A stretch of DNA of 64,000 nucleotides, taken from Rhodothermaceae bacterium Tc-Br11_B2g6_7 (GTDB taxonomy: Bacteria; Bacteroidota; Rhodothermia; Rhodothermales; Salinibacteraceae). The stretch covers positions 62,001 to 126,000 of the forward strand of contig LKNB01000001.1 in NCBI GenBank assembly GCA_001564055.1, read 5' to 3'. The notes under the pieces were generated by a model that saw nothing but the letters and a program-made list of their open reading frames with translations, did not search any database and was not told the origin of the DNA. Position 1 is the first letter of the stretch. Every line of letters starts with the position of its first letter. Of the stretch, positions 41,061 through 51,818 are shown piece after piece. Position numbers and translations under genes: made by a program.

Positions 41061-41102
41061 GCGCAAATCCGAGTGCACAAATCCGAGTGCGCAAATCCGA
41101 GG
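41061..41102. repeat. Three tandem copies of a 14-bp unit (consensus GCRCAAATCCGAGT)
   Basis: GCGCAAATCCGAGT GCACAAATCCGAGT GCGCAAATCCGAGG read directly. Confidence 0.9.
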
Positions 41103-41235
41103 GGGTCGTACCTAAGCCGTCGCGGCTGGCCCGGACGCGTAATCCAAGAGCGCGTACACGCCGGCATCGCCTCGCCGCGCACGCCGAGGCCACTGATGGC
41201 ACATGAGCGCGGCGGTGCAGCGCTCCTCTCTTAGC

Positions 41236-42729
41236 TCACTCCTCAATCGGATTATCGATCTGCGCCTTCTGCAGCGTGCCCGAGTAGTCGACGTACACGG
41301 TCTTCGTCTCGGTATAGAAGTCGAACACTTCCCAGCCGCCTTCCCGGTGGCCATTCCCGGTGGCTTTTACTCCACCAAACGGCATGTGCGCCTCCGCACC
41401 AATCGTAGGGCCGTTGATGTAGGTAATGCCGGCTTCCAGTTCATGCATCGCTTGAAATGCACGGGCTACATTTTCGGTGTACATACTGGAAGAAAGGCCG
41501 TAGGGGGTGTTGTTGGCCACCTCAAGTGCTTCTTCAAACGACGAAATGCGTACCACAGACAGCACGGGGCCAAAGATTTCCTCCTGGTGAATACGCATTT
41601 CCGGCGTCACATCCGTAAAGAGCGTCGGCTCAAAGAAAAACCCATCATGCAGGTCATCTCCGGTCGCCCGCTGGCCGCCAAAGTGAAGTGTCGCGCCTTC
41701 GTCTTTGCCGATAGCGATATAGGACTCCACCTTGTCAAGCGCCTGCTGGTTGATCAGCGGGCCAACATCCGTGCTCGACGTGTTACCGTCGCCAAGCGTG
41801 AGCTCGGCTGCTTCCTGCGTGATGCGCTCGACGAGCGCGTCATGCACGTCCTCATGCACGATCAGTCGGCTGGTCGCGGTACAGCGCTGGCCCGTCGTGC
41901 CGTAGGCGCCCCAGATGACGCCCTCCATGGCGAGGTCCAGGTTGGCGTCTTCCATCACAATCATCGGGTTCTTGCCACCCATTTCCAGCGACACCCGCTT
42001 GTGGAGCCGGCCGCAGGTGGAGGCAATCTGGCTGCCGACCTCTGAGGAGCCAGTAAACGCCACAGCATCCACCTCTGGATGCTCCACGATAGCTTTGCCT
42101 GCAGCGTCCGCGCCCTGCACAAGGTTTATGACGCCGTCTGGGATCCCAGCTTCCAGCAGCATCTCCACGAACAACATCCCGCTATGCGGAGCTTCTTCGC
42201 TGGGTTTAAAGATAACCGTATTGCCCGCCGCGAGCGCTGGGAGAATCTTCCAACTGGGCACCGCCACCGGGAAATTCCACGCCGTAATCATCGCACACAC
42301 ACCGACGGGCCGGCGGATGGTCATGTTCATCTTTTCCGGAAGCTCGCTGGGGACCGTATGGCCAAACAGCCGGCGCGTCTCGGACGCCGCATAGTAGGCC
42401 GTGTCGATGGCTTCCTGCACGTCGCCTTTCGTCTCGAAGAAGGGCTTGCCCATCTCGCGGGTCATCGCGCGGGCCAGTTCGTTTTTTCCGGCAGTAAGGA
42501 TATCGCCTGCCTTCTTCAGCAACAGGCCACGCTCAGGAGCCGGCATCCGACGCCAGGCGGGAAGTGCGGCGCGGGCAGCCACAGCGGCAGCATCCACATC
42601 CGGAGCCGCGGACGCAGGGAAGTGCCCAATCAGGTCGCTTTGCTGCGCTGGATTACGATTTTCGAACGTGGCGCCAGAAGCAGCCGGTTGCCAGGTACCG
42701 TCGATGTAGTTTTCAAACGTGTCAGCCAT
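41236..42729 (-). CDS. Aldehyde dehydrogenase family protein
   Basis: ITAWNFPVAVPSWKILPALAAGNTVIFKPSEEAP, VAFTGSSEVGSQIA, GTTGQRCTATSRLIV, IFGPVLSVVRI. Confidence 0.95.
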   Translation of the reverse strand: MADTFENYIDGTWQPAASGATFENRNPAQQSDLIGHFPASAAPDVDAAAVAARAALPAWRRMPAPERGLLLKKAGDILTAGKNELARAMTREMGKPFFETKGDVQEAIDTAYYAASETRRLFGHTVPSELPEKMNMTIRRPVGVCAMITAWNFPVAVPSWKILPALAAGNTVIFKPSEEAPHSGMLFVEMLLEAGIPDGVINLVQGADAAGKAIVEHPEVDAVAFTGSSEVGSQIASTCGRLHKRVSLEMGGKNPMIVMEDANLDLAMEGVIWGAYGTTGQRCTATSRLIVHEDVHDALVERITQEAAELTLGDGNTSSTDVGPLINQQALDKVESYIAIGKDEGATLHFGGQRATGDDLHDGFFFEPTLFTDVTPEMRIHQEEIFGPVLSVVRISSFEEALEVANNTPYGLSSSMYTENVARAFQAMHELEAGITYINGPTIGAEAHMPFGGVKATGNGHREGGWEVFDFYTETKTVYVDYSGTLQKAQIDNPIEE

Positions 42730-42938
42730 AGCGCGGAGCACAGGTTTTGGTGAGCAAGGGGGGACGGGCCATGTATGCAGAGGGCCGAAGGGAAACATAG
42801 GCTATTCACGTGCGCTCGTCAACCGGTAGGACCCTCACGGAACGGGACCTATCAGGTAGCCGCTGCGTCTACGCCTGTGCCGCCGAAGATTCCCAGGCGT
42901 GCTTTTTTCTTTCGCCCTGAATTCATCCCTGTGTGCCC

Positions 42939-44150
42939 ATGTCCAGCACCCCCAACGGGCTGGCTGACCGCGTCGCCAAGCGCGTTCAGTCGGTTCCCCC
43001 GAGTGGTATCCGTCGTTTCTTCGAGATTGCCGCTACCATGGACGATGTAATCTCGCTCGGGATCGGTGAGCCCGACTTCGTATCGCCCGAGCCGATCATA
43101 CAGGCCGGGATCGAAGGCCTGCGCTCGGGCAAAACGAGTTACACGTCGAACGCTGGACTGCAAGAACTGCGCGACCGTATTAGCGGGCAGTTGGCCGATC
43201 TCTACAAGGTCTCGTACGATCCGGAGAAGGAAATCCTGGTGACGGTTGGGGTGAGCGAGGCCATGCAACTGGCGATGCTGGCGCTCCTCAATCCGGGCGA
43301 TGAGATCCTGATCCCAGAACCCTGCTTCGTGTCGTACGGCCCCACCGCCGTGTTTGCGGATGCCACGGTAACCTATGTGCCCACGTCGGTGGAGCACGAC
43401 TTTCAGGTGACGGCCGAAGACATCGAGCGACACATCAGTCCGCAGTCGAAGGTGCTGTTTCTGTCGTACCCGAATAACCCGACAGGCGCTGTGCTGCGAC
43501 GGGAGACGCTGGAGGAGATTGCGGAGGTGGTCGTGAAGCATGACCTCCTGGTGATCTCGGACGAGATCTACGACCGGCTGATTTATGGCGAAGCCTACGA
43601 AAATGGGCACACCTGCTTGCCGTCGATCGACGCGCTACGCGAGCGCACGGTATTGCTGGGTGGGTTTTCGAAAAATTACGCGATGACAGGCTGGCGGGTT
43701 GGCTACGTTTGCGCCCCGGAGCCCCTCTACCGCGCCATGTATAAGGTGCATCAGTACATGGTGATGAGTGCGCCTACCCTCGCCCAGATTGGCGCCGCCG
43801 AAGCGCTGAAATCGTGCGAGAGCGACGTGGAGGAGATGCGGCAGGCGTATGACGCCCGCCGCCGGACCCTCGTCGACGGGCTCCGCGCGGCCGGGCTTCC
43901 GACGTTTGAGCCGGAAGGCGCCTTTTACTGCTTCCCAGACATTCGCTCGACCGGGCTCTCGTCCGAAGACTTTGCCCAAGAACTGCTGCAAGAAGAGCAC
44001 GTGGCTGTAGTGCCCGGCCCGGCCTTCGGGGCCAGCGGCGAAGGGTACGTCCGGTGCGCCTACGCGACCTCGCTGGAGAACGTGGAGGAAGCTGTAACGC
44101 GCATTACGCGCTTCGCTACCCGGCACCAGGAGTCGACGGCGGTAGCGTGA
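42939..44150 (+). CDS. Class I/II pyridoxal-phosphate aminotransferase
   Basis: ISLGIGEPDF, FLSYPNNPTGAVL, ISDEIYDRLIYG, LLGGFSKNYAMTGWRVGYV. Confidence 0.95.
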   Translation: MSSTPNGLADRVAKRVQSVPPSGIRRFFEIAATMDDVISLGIGEPDFVSPEPIIQAGIEGLRSGKTSYTSNAGLQELRDRISGQLADLYKVSYDPEKEILVTVGVSEAMQLAMLALLNPGDEILIPEPCFVSYGPTAVFADATVTYVPTSVEHDFQVTAEDIERHISPQSKVLFLSYPNNPTGAVLRRETLEEIAEVVVKHDLLVISDEIYDRLIYGEAYENGHTCLPSIDALRERTVLLGGFSKNYAMTGWRVGYVCAPEPLYRAMYKVHQYMVMSAPTLAQIGAAEALKSCESDVEEMRQAYDARRRTLVDGLRAAGLPTFEPEGAFYCFPDIRSTGLSSEDFAQELLQEEHVAVVPGPAFGASGEGYVRCAYATSLENVEEAVTRITRFATRHQESTAVA

Positions 44151-44225
44151 CGGTGTGCCGAAACATCTGGCGACTGCCTGCCGTAGCGGCGTCCCGTTTT
44201 TTGTGATGATCTTATTTACTCCAGT

Positions 44226-45348
44226 ATGGCTTTCCAAGACGACCTGAAGGCCCTTATCGAGCGCGCCAAAGCGCTCGGAGGCTATCTTTGACATCCCTCA
44301 ACGCGAGGAAACTGTTGCTGAGCTGAGCGCCAAGCGGTTGGACCCGACGTTCTGGGACAACCCCGAGGAGGCCCGCGACGTCGAAATCCAGATCGCGCGG
44401 GAACAGGAATGGCTGGATGCCTGGGCGCAGATCCAAGAGTACGTGGATGACCTGGAAACGCTGCAGCTTTTAGCCGAAGAGGAAGACGACGCCGACCTGG
44501 ATCAGGACCTGCGCCAGACCGCGCGAGCCCTGGAAAAGTTGGTCGACAAGCTGGAGCTTAAGAGTATGCTCAGCGGTCCCGATGACCATCGCGATGCCAT
44601 CCTCACCTTTAACCCCGGCGCTGGCGGTACAGAAAGCCAGGACTGGGCTGAAATGCTGCTTCGGATGTATAGCCGGTGGGCAGAAAGTGAGGGGTACGTG
44701 ACCGAGATGCTGGAGTACCAGTCAGGCGAGGTGGCCGGTATCAAAAGTGCGTCGCTTAGAGTCGAAGGCCCCCATGCGTACGGCTATCTCAAAGCCGAAG
44801 CCGGTGTGCACCGTCTCGTGCGCATCTCACCCTTCGATTCCGGTGGACGACGCCACACCTCTTTTTGCAGTGTGTTCGTGTATCCGGAAATCGACGACTC
44901 CATCGAAGTCGATCTGAGTACGGGAGAGCTGGAATTGCAAACCTTCCGATCTGGCGGAAAAGGAGGGCAGAACGTGAACAAGCTGGATACTGGCGTACGG
45001 TACGTCTGGAATGGCATCCTCTCCAATGGGGAGGAGGTCCGTGTAGCCGCCGAGTGCACTGAGGAGCGGAGCCAGTTGCAGAACCGCGAGCGCGCGATGA
45101 CCATGCTAAAGAGCCGAGTCTACCAGCTGGAGCAAGAGATTCAAGAGGCCGAACGCAACAAGCTCGAATCGCAGAAGAAAAAAATCGAGTGGGGCAGCCA
45201 GATTCGCTCGTACGTCTTTCAGCCGTACACGATGGTAAACGACCATCGCACGGAAACGAAAGTCACGGATGTCGAATCGGTCATGGATGGAGACTTGGAG
45301 CCCTTCATCAAAGCTTACCTGCTTCAGCAGACCGAGGACCCGGCTTGA
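44226..45348 (+). CDS. prfB: Peptide chain release factor 2, expressed through +1 programmed frameshift
   Basis: Frame 0 from ATG 44226 stops at TGA 44289; +1 frame continues IPQREETVAELS...; GGQ motif RSGGKGGQNVNKLDTGVR. Confidence 0.95.
44276..44292 (+). promoter_or_regulatory. RF2 +1 recoding site
   Basis: CGGAGGCTATCTTTGAC: SD-like GGAGG, then TAT CTT TGA C. Confidence 0.93.
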
Positions 45349-45450
45349 TGCGCGAGCGGCGAAACCTGCCTACACCACCGCCGTGTAACGGTATCTGAAG
45401 CGCGGGTGATACACTAATGCAGGTGCCGGCGTCTGTGGCGAGTGACTGAA

Positions 45451-45477
45451 GGGGGGCTTCCCAAGCCGCCCTTTTTT
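45451..45477 (+). terminator. Rho-independent terminator after prfB
   Basis: GGGGGGCTT CCC AAGCCGCCC hairpin (one mismatch) followed by T6. Confidence 0.85.
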
Positions 45478-45509
45478 GTTGTCACTTGCCGCGCGTCTGC
45501 GTACTGATG

Positions 45510-45543
45510 AAGGGTCCGATGCTGCGCTGCAGGCGGACCCTTT
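45510..45543 (+). terminator. Second hairpin upstream of rimP (possible tandem terminator or leader structure)
   Basis: AAGGGTCCG/CGGACCCTT 9-bp perfect arms followed by short T-run. Confidence 0.55.
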
Positions 45544-45618
45544 CGTGTAGATACCCGCCAGGCATTGCCAAAAAGGCAACGGCCTGACTCACTTGCACTT
45601 GTGAACCGGTAGCACCCT

Positions 45619-46098
45619 ATGAGCACGCCTTCCATCCAAACCTTACAGGAGCAGGTGCGCGCCATCATCGACGATGTGCTCGCGCCACATCCCTCGTACT
45701 ACCTGGTGGAGTTGGACGTACGGGGGGCTCCGGGCTCGCAGGTGGTAGACGTGTACATTGATGGGGACGACGACGTGGGGCTGGACGAACTGGCGGAAAT
45801 TAGCCGTGAGATCAGCTTTGCCCTCGACGTCGAAGACCCCTTCCCGAACAAGTTCAATCTAAACGTATCCACGCCTGGTGTTGAGCGGCCGCTGCGTCTG
45901 CAGCGACAGTACACAAAAAACATGGGCCGGACGCTGCAAGTCCACTACGAAAAAGTCGACGGTTCAGGCAACACAGAAGTAACCGGCGAGCTCACAAACG
46001 TTACGGACACCACCATTACCATCACGGCCGATGACGATGCGCCCGTGGACATTCCCCTCGACAACATTCTTTGGGCGAAAGTACGGCTGCCCTGGTAG
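45619..46098 (+). CDS. rimP: Ribosome maturation factor RimP
   Basis: YYLVELDVRGAPGSQVVDVYIDGDDDVGLDELAEISREIS...LNVSTPGVERPL; precedes nusA. Confidence 0.93.
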   Translation: MSTPSIQTLQEQVRAIIDDVLAPHPSYYLVELDVRGAPGSQVVDVYIDGDDDVGLDELAEISREISFALDVEDPFPNKFNLNVSTPGVERPLRLQRQYTKNMGRTLQVHYEKVDGSGNTEVTGELTNVTDTTITITADDDAPVDIPLDNILWAKVRLPW

Positions 46099-46149
46099 CC
46101 CCCGGCCAGCCTCACCGACCAACCGAGAAATCATCCGCCAGTTACCGAT

Positions 46150-47421
46150 ATGCAGAGCACCGAACTCGTATCCTCATTTGCTGAAATTGCGCGGTCGAAA
46201 GACATCGACCGCGACACGCTCACGCTTATCGTGGAAGATGTTTTTCGCGCCATGATTCGTCGCCGGTATGGGTCGGACGAGGCGTTCGAAATCATCTTCA
46301 ACCCCGATAATGGCGACATCCAGGTGCTGCACATTCAAGAGATTGTGGATGATTGGGACCTGGAGGATCCGGTCACCCAGATTGAGGAAACGGACGCCCT
46401 GCAAATCGATGAAGACTTTGAGGTGGGCGATGAAGTCGCCAAAGAGGTAGACATCACCAACTTTGGTCGACGGGCGGTGATGACCGCACGGCAGACGTTC
46501 CGGCAGCGGATCCGGGACATCGAGAAGGAAAACATCTACAACGAGTACTCGCAGCTCATCGGGGAGATTGTCGTCGGTGAGATCTACCAGACCCGTCGCC
46601 GCGAGGTGCTGGTCATGCACAACCGCGTAGAGCTTGTCCTGCCCCGCAGCGAGCAAATCCGGCGCGACCGGTACCATAAGGGCGACATGCTCCGGGCCGT
46701 CGTGAAGGATGTACGGCGTGATGCCGGCAGCAGTCCACAGGTGATGATCAGCCGCACGGACCCGGCGCTGGTGCGCCGCCTCTTTGAGCTGGAGGTGCCG
46801 GAGATCGAAGAGGGCGTTGTCGAGATCAAGAAGGTTGTCCGGGAGCCAGGCGAACGGGCGAAAGTGGCGGTTATCAGCCATGACGACCGCGTTGACCCTG
46901 TGGGCGCCTGCGTTGGGCTTAAAGGCAGCCGCATTCACGCCATCGTGCGCGAGCTGAGCAACGAAAACATTGATGTGCTTCGCTACGAAGAGGATCCGTT
47001 CCAATTCATCAAGCGGGCACTTTCGCCAGCCAATCCGTTGTCGGTGACGATCAAGGAAGACCTGGATCCGCCACGGGCCAGCGTCACGGTCGTGGCCGAC
47101 GAGGTTAGCCAGGCCATTGGGCGCGGCGGCGTCAATATCCGGCTGGCGTCACGCATCACCGGATATGAGATTGACGTCTATCGCGAGATTCCGCCCGACG
47201 AGGAAGACATCGAAATCAAAGAGTTCTTGGATGAGTTTTCTGAAGAGACGGTGGAGAAACTCCGGAATATCGGCTGTGACACCGCTAAGGCCGTGTTGGA
47301 GCTTTCCATCGATGAACTTGTCCGCCGCTCTGGGTTAGACACCGAAACGGCTGAGCGTCTTATGGCGTCTATTAAAGCTGAGTTTGAAATCGAAAGCAAA
47401 GGTGACGAATTGCAAGTATAG
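46150..47421 (+). CDS. nusA: Transcription termination/antitermination protein NusA
   Basis: S1/KH domains; DPVGACVGLKGSRIHAIVRELSNENIDVLRY; SPANPLSVTI. Confidence 0.97.
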   Translation: MQSTELVSSFAEIARSKDIDRDTLTLIVEDVFRAMIRRRYGSDEAFEIIFNPDNGDIQVLHIQEIVDDWDLEDPVTQIEETDALQIDEDFEVGDEVAKEVDITNFGRRAVMTARQTFRQRIRDIEKENIYNEYSQLIGEIVVGEIYQTRRREVLVMHNRVELVLPRSEQIRRDRYHKGDMLRAVVKDVRRDAGSSPQVMISRTDPALVRRLFELEVPEIEEGVVEIKKVVREPGERAKVAVISHDDRVDPVGACVGLKGSRIHAIVRELSNENIDVLRYEEDPFQFIKRALSPANPLSVTIKEDLDPPRASVTVVADEVSQAIGRGGVNIRLASRITGYEIDVYREIPPDEEDIEIKEFLDEFSEETVEKLRNIGCDTAKAVLELSIDELVRRSGLDTETAERLMASIKAEFEIESKGDELQV

Positions 47422-47523
47422 TTTAGAGGCAGGACCTACCGCAAGACCAACCCCTGGTAGCCGGCGCGTCGGCTACCATTGCGCATAGCGAGCTACGCGC
47501 TTGTTTAATTATTTGCACGTGTA

Positions 47524-50514
47524 ATGGCGACGACGGAAAAATTTAAAAAGAAACGGCTCTTCAAGGTATCCCGAGAGCTCAATGTGGCAGTCAACACCCT
47601 CACGCAGTTCCTGGAGGACGAGGGGTTTGGTGATAGCCTAAAAGGGTCGGGGATTAATGCCGCGATCACGGAGCCGGAAGCCTACGAGGAGTTGCTCATC
47701 AACTTTGCGGCTGACCGCGAAATGGCGGAGCGCGTGAAGCAACTGCGCGACGAGCGCCGGGCGGAGGAAGCCGCAGCGGCTGCGCCCGATGAGCCGGAGC
47801 CTGCAGAAGCGGCCCAAGAAGCTGCGGACGAAGCCCCGGAAGAAGCGGTTGCCGACGAGACGTCTACGGAAGACGTGTCGGAAGAGCCAACTGCTACGGA
47901 TGGAGTAGGCGAAGCCGATCAAGAAGAGGCGGTGGCGGAAGAAGCCGTGACGGAGGAGGCACCTGTCGAAGCCGTCGCCGATGCAGAGGCCGAGGCTGAC
48001 GTCGATACCGCGGCCGAGGTCGCGGAAGATGAGCCGGCGGCTGAGGCCGAGGCTGTTTCCGACGAAGAGACGTTGGCCGCGGACGAAGCGGCAGCCGCGG
48101 AGGCTGAGGCTGCCGAGCCAGACACAGCACAACCAGAGGAATCGGTTATAGCAGAAGATGAAATGCCGACTGCCGAAGCAACCGCTGATGCTGAAGCAGA
48201 CGAGGAAGAGGCGGATGCGGTAGCGGCTGAGTCCGAGACGGCGGATACGGACACCGAAGAAGTTGACGCTGAAGCCGTAGAGACGGCAGCCACGAGTGAG
48301 CCCACGCGGCTCCATCGGGGCGAGGCCGTGGATGCGCTCGACAGCGAGGACATCGACACGGTAGACGAACTGGAGGACGAAGACGAAATCGCCGACCGGG
48401 TGCTGAAGGCCGATCGGTACAAGCTGGAAGGCACGAAGGTGCTCGGTAAGGTGGACCTGAGCAAGGTGGACGACGACCGCGGCAAGCGCAAGCGGAAACG
48501 CAAGCGGAAGCGGAAAGCGGCCTCTGCCAAGGGAAACAAGGTGAAGTTCGAAGACCGCGGCAAGAAGAAATCACGCAGCAAAAAGAAAGGCCGCAAGAAA
48601 AAGAAGAAGGTGGACGAGGAGGACGTCGAGCAGACGCTGCAGGAGACCCTCCGCGAGCTGGAGCATGGTGCACAGCGCGTGCGACAGCAGCGGCGTAAGC
48701 AGCGCCGGGAACGCCACGCGGAAGAGCGCGAACGCGAGCTTCAAGAAGCCAAAGAGCAGGAGCAGGTTCTTGAGATTACCGAGTACGTCTCCACGGGCGA
48801 GCTGGCCAATCTCATGGGCGAGCCGGTGAACGACGTCATCGAAATGCTCTTTAGCTCGGGCATGATGGTGTCGATCAACCAGCGCCTCGACGCCGATACC
48901 ATCCAGTTCGTAGCCGACGAATTTGGCTACGAGGTGGAGTTTATCGACCAGTTCGACGTCGCCGACATCCAACTGGAAGAAGACGATCCGGAAGACCTGG
49001 AGCCGCGTCCGCCCGTTGTTACGGTCATGGGCCACGTCGATCACGGGAAGACCTCCCTGCTCGACTTCATGCGCAAGGCTGACGTCGTAGCAGGCGAGGC
49101 CGGCGGTATCACGCAGCACATCGGAGCGTACACCGTGCAGCTGCAGGAAGGTGCGATTACGTTCCTTGACACGCCGGGCCACGAAGCCTTCACGGCCATG
49201 CGTGCTCGCGGTGCGAAAGCCACGGACATTGTGATCCTGGTGGTAGCCGCAAATGACTCGGTGATGCCGCAGACGATTGAGGCTATCAACCACGCCAAAG
49301 CCGCCGAAGTCCCGATGGTGGTGGCCATCAACAAGATGGACCTGCCCGAGGCCGATGCGCAGAAGGTGATGCAAGAACTGGCGGAAGAAGGCGTGCTCGT
49401 TGAGCCTTACGGCGGTAAGGTGCAGTGCGCTCAGGTGTCAGCCGAGACGGGTGAGGGTATTGACGACCTCATCGAAAAGGTGCTGCTGGAGGCCGATCTG
49501 CGCGAGTTTCAGGCCAACCCCAACCGTCGGGCAGACGGCGTGGTCATCGAAAGCCGCTTGGAGAAAGGCCGTGGAAACGTGGCTACCATCCTGGTGAAAA
49601 ACGGCACGCTGCATGTTGGCGATCCGTTTGTCGCAGGGATGCATAGCGGGCGTATCCGTGCCATGTTTGACGAGCGCGACAACCGCGTGGACGAGGTTGG
49701 CCCTTCGGAGCCGGCACTCATCCTGGGCCTCTCCGGCTCGCCCGAAGTGGGAGACCAGTTTGTGTCGCTGGATGACGAGAGCCGGGCCCGCGAAATTGCC
49801 CAGCGCCGCCAGCAAATTTACCGCGAGCAGAGCATCCGCCAGCAGAAGCGGGTTACGCTCGACGACATCAGCCGTCGCATGGCCCTTGGCGAGTTCCAAG
49901 AGCTGAACCTCATCGTGAAAGGCGATGTCGGTGGCTCTGTCGAAGCGCTCTCCGATGCGCTCCTGAAGCTGCGCACGGACGAAGTGGCAGTCAACATCAT
50001 CCACACGGGCGTTGGCGCCATCAGCGAAAGTGATGTGATGCTGGCCTCAGCCTCGAATGCCGTTATCCTGGGCTTCCAGGTGCGTCCGACGACGGGCGCA
50101 CGGTCGGCTGCCCAGGAAGAGGAGATTGATATCCGCACCTACTCGATCATCTATAACGCCATTCAGGACGTCCATGACGCCCTGGAGGGTATGCTCTCGC
50201 CCGAAACCAGCGAAGAGACCGTCGGCATTGCCGAAGTCCGGGACATCTTCAAGGTGCCGAAGGCTGGCACAGTCGCTGGGTGTTACGTCACCGAAGGCCG
50301 CATCAACCGAAACGACAACATTCGCCTCGTGCGCGATGGTGTGGTGGTCTATGAAGGCGAGGTCGACTCGCTGCGTCGCTTCAAAGAGGATGTTCGCGAG
50401 GTCCAGACGAGTTTTGAGTGCGGCCTGGGCATTAAGAACTTCAACGACATTAAGGCAGGCGACGTCATCGAAGCCTATAAGATCGTCGAAGAGAAACGGA
50501 CGCTGGAAGTGTAA
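47524..50514 (+). CDS. infB: Translation initiation factor IF-2
   Basis: [56 protein letters not shown]; long charged N-terminal region. Confidence 0.98.
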   Translation: MATTEKFKKKRLFKVSRELNVAVNTLTQFLEDEGFGDSLKGSGINAAITEPEAYEELLINFAADREMAERVKQLRDERRAEEAAAAAPDEPEPAEAAQEAADEAPEEAVADETSTEDVSEEPTATDGVGEADQEEAVAEEAVTEEAPVEAVADAEAEADVDTAAEVAEDEPAAEAEAVSDEETLAADEAAAAEAEAAEPDTAQPEESVIAEDEMPTAEATADAEADEEEADAVAAESETADTDTEEVDAEAVETAATSEPTRLHRGEAVDALDSEDIDTVDELEDEDEIADRVLKADRYKLEGTKVLGKVDLSKVDDDRGKRKRKRKRKRKAASAKGNKVKFEDRGKKKSRSKKKGRKKKKKVDEEDVEQTLQETLRELEHGAQRVRQQRRKQRRERHAEERERELQEAKEQEQVLEITEYVSTGELANLMGEPVNDVIEMLFSSGMMVSINQRLDADTIQFVADEFGYEVEFIDQFDVADIQLEEDDPEDLEPRPPVVTVMGHVDHGKTSLLDFMRKADVVAGEAGGITQHIGAYTVQLQEGAITFLDTPGHEAFTAMRARGAKATDIVILVVAANDSVMPQTIEAINHAKAAEVPMVVAINKMDLPEADAQKVMQELAEEGVLVEPYGGKVQCAQVSAETGEGIDDLIEKVLLEADLREFQANPNRRADGVVIESRLEKGRGNVATILVKNGTLHVGDPFVAGMHSGRIRAMFDERDNRVDEVGPSEPALILGLSGSPEVGDQFVSLDDESRAREIAQRRQQIYREQSIRQQKRVTLDDISRRMALGEFQELNLIVKGDVGGSVEALSDALLKLRTDEVAVNIIHTGVGAISESDVMLASASNAVILGFQVRPTTGARSAAQEEEIDIRTYSIIYNAIQDVHDALEGMLSPETSEETVGIAEVRDIFKVPKAGTVAGCYVTEGRINRNDNIRLVRDGVVVYEGEVDSLRRFKEDVREVQTSFECGLGIKNFNDIKAGDVIEAYKIVEEKRTLEV

Positions 50515-50565
50515 CCGCGTTTATTCAAGCCATCGTCCGCGCCGCGCAACCCGCGGTGGCTCCGC

Positions 50566-50599
50566 TGAAGTCCGTCATCCCTTGAAGTCCGTCATCCCT
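50566..50599. repeat. Perfect tandem duplication of 17-bp TGAAGTCCGTCATCCCT
   Basis: Two identical adjacent copies between infB and rbfA. Confidence 0.92.
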
Positions 50600-50609
50600 T
50601 GTTTGCTCT

Positions 50610-50993
50610 ATGAGTATCCGTACCGAACGTGTTGCTAAGCTTATCCAGCGTGAAGTCGCAAAGCTGCTAAGCACGGATTTCGCCGACCAGGTGAAGCCAT
50701 TGGTGACGGTCACCGATGCACGCATCACCAAAGACTTGTCCATCGCCTACGTATACGTGAGCGTGATGGGGGAGTCGTCGGAGCAGCGTGAGACGACCTT
50801 CAAGCGGCTGGAGAGCCAGTTGCCGGAGCTTCGGTCGGCGTTGGCCTCCCGGGTGCGCCACCAACTGCGCATCATCCCCGAGCTCCGGCTATTCCTCGAC
50901 GAGTCGCTGCAGCGGGCGGAGCGTATGGAGAACCTGTTCGACCGGATCCAGGCCGAACGGGAGCGCCGTAATCCCAGCACAGACGACGCGTAA
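50610..50993 (+). CDS. rbfA: Ribosome-binding factor A
   Basis: [21 protein letters not shown]...[21 protein letters not shown]; position after infB. Confidence 0.94.
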   Translation: MSIRTERVAKLIQREVAKLLSTDFADQVKPLVTVTDARITKDLSIAYVYVSVMGESSEQRETTFKRLESQLPELRSALASRVRHQLRIIPELRLFLDESLQRAERMENLFDRIQAERERRNPSTDDA

Positions 50994-51001
50994 CGCCACC
51001 G

Positions 51002-51730
51002 GTGACGTCCGCCCAGGCCACACCTCAGCTCCGTCCGCCGCCCACTGTGCCAGAGGACTGGAACGGGTCGGTGCTGCTGGTTGATAAACCGCTGCACTGG
51101 TCGTCGTTCAAGGTGGTGAAGCGGGTGCGTGCACTTACGGGTGTGCGAAAGGTCGGCCATGCGGGCACCCTCGATCCGTTGGCTACAGGCCTCCTTATCA
51201 TTCTCGTCGGGCGGCCAGCCACGCGCCAGATGGAAGCATTCATGGGGCAGGCGAAAACGTACATCGGTACGCTGCGCCTGGGGGGCGTGACCGACTCGTA
51301 CGACGCTGAGCTGCCCGTCACGCCGGTAGGTCCTTGGGCGGCCGTAAGCTCTGAGGCACTCGAAGCCGCACGCCAACAGTTTGTCGGCACCATCAAACAG
51401 CGCCCTCCAATGTACGCTGCCATTAAGGTCGATGGGGAGCGGCTCTACAAGAAAGCCCGCCGGGGCGAAAAGGTGAAGGTGCCCGAACGCACGGTAACGG
51501 TGCACAGCTTCGACGTGCTGGAGCACCGCGGGCCCGACGTAACGTTTCGCGTCCGGTGTTCTAAAGGAACCTACATCCGCTCCCTTGCGCATGATCTCGG
51601 GCAAGCCCTTGGCGTAGGCGCCTATCTGTCGAGCCTTGTGCGCACGGCTATCGGCGACCACCAACTCTCTGATGCCTGGACGGTGGAACAGCTCACGCAA
51701 GCTGTGGAGTCCTCCAGCGCTTTGGCCTAA
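51002..51730 (+). CDS. truB: tRNA pseudouridine(55) synthase TruB
   Basis: LLVDKPLHWSSFKVVKRVR; VGHAGTLDPLATGLLII. Confidence 0.96.
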   Translation: MTSAQATPQLRPPPTVPEDWNGSVLLVDKPLHWSSFKVVKRVRALTGVRKVGHAGTLDPLATGLLIILVGRPATRQMEAFMGQAKTYIGTLRLGGVTDSYDAELPVTPVGPWAAVSSEALEAARQQFVGTIKQRPPMYAAIKVDGERLYKKARRGEKVKVPERTVTVHSFDVLEHRGPDVTFRVRCSKGTYIRSLAHDLGQALGVGAYLSSLVRTAIGDHQLSDAWTVEQLTQAVESSSALA

Positions 51731-51818
51731 ACCCCTCTCGGTTTTGCCTGCAGCCCAACCTTACCTCAGCTCAATTCATGATGTCTGACGTCTCCCTCGC
51801 TCACCCATCCCATCTGGA

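Noticed and set aside
46174-47004. 276-aa ORF antisense to nusA
   Set aside because: Sense strand clearly NusA; no domain or promoter support.
48571-49374. 267-aa ORF antisense to infB, plus Ser/Arg-rich antisense ORFs at 47,638-48,673
   Set aside because: Reflect repetitive Glu/Ala and Lys/Arg codons of the IF-2 linker read backwards.
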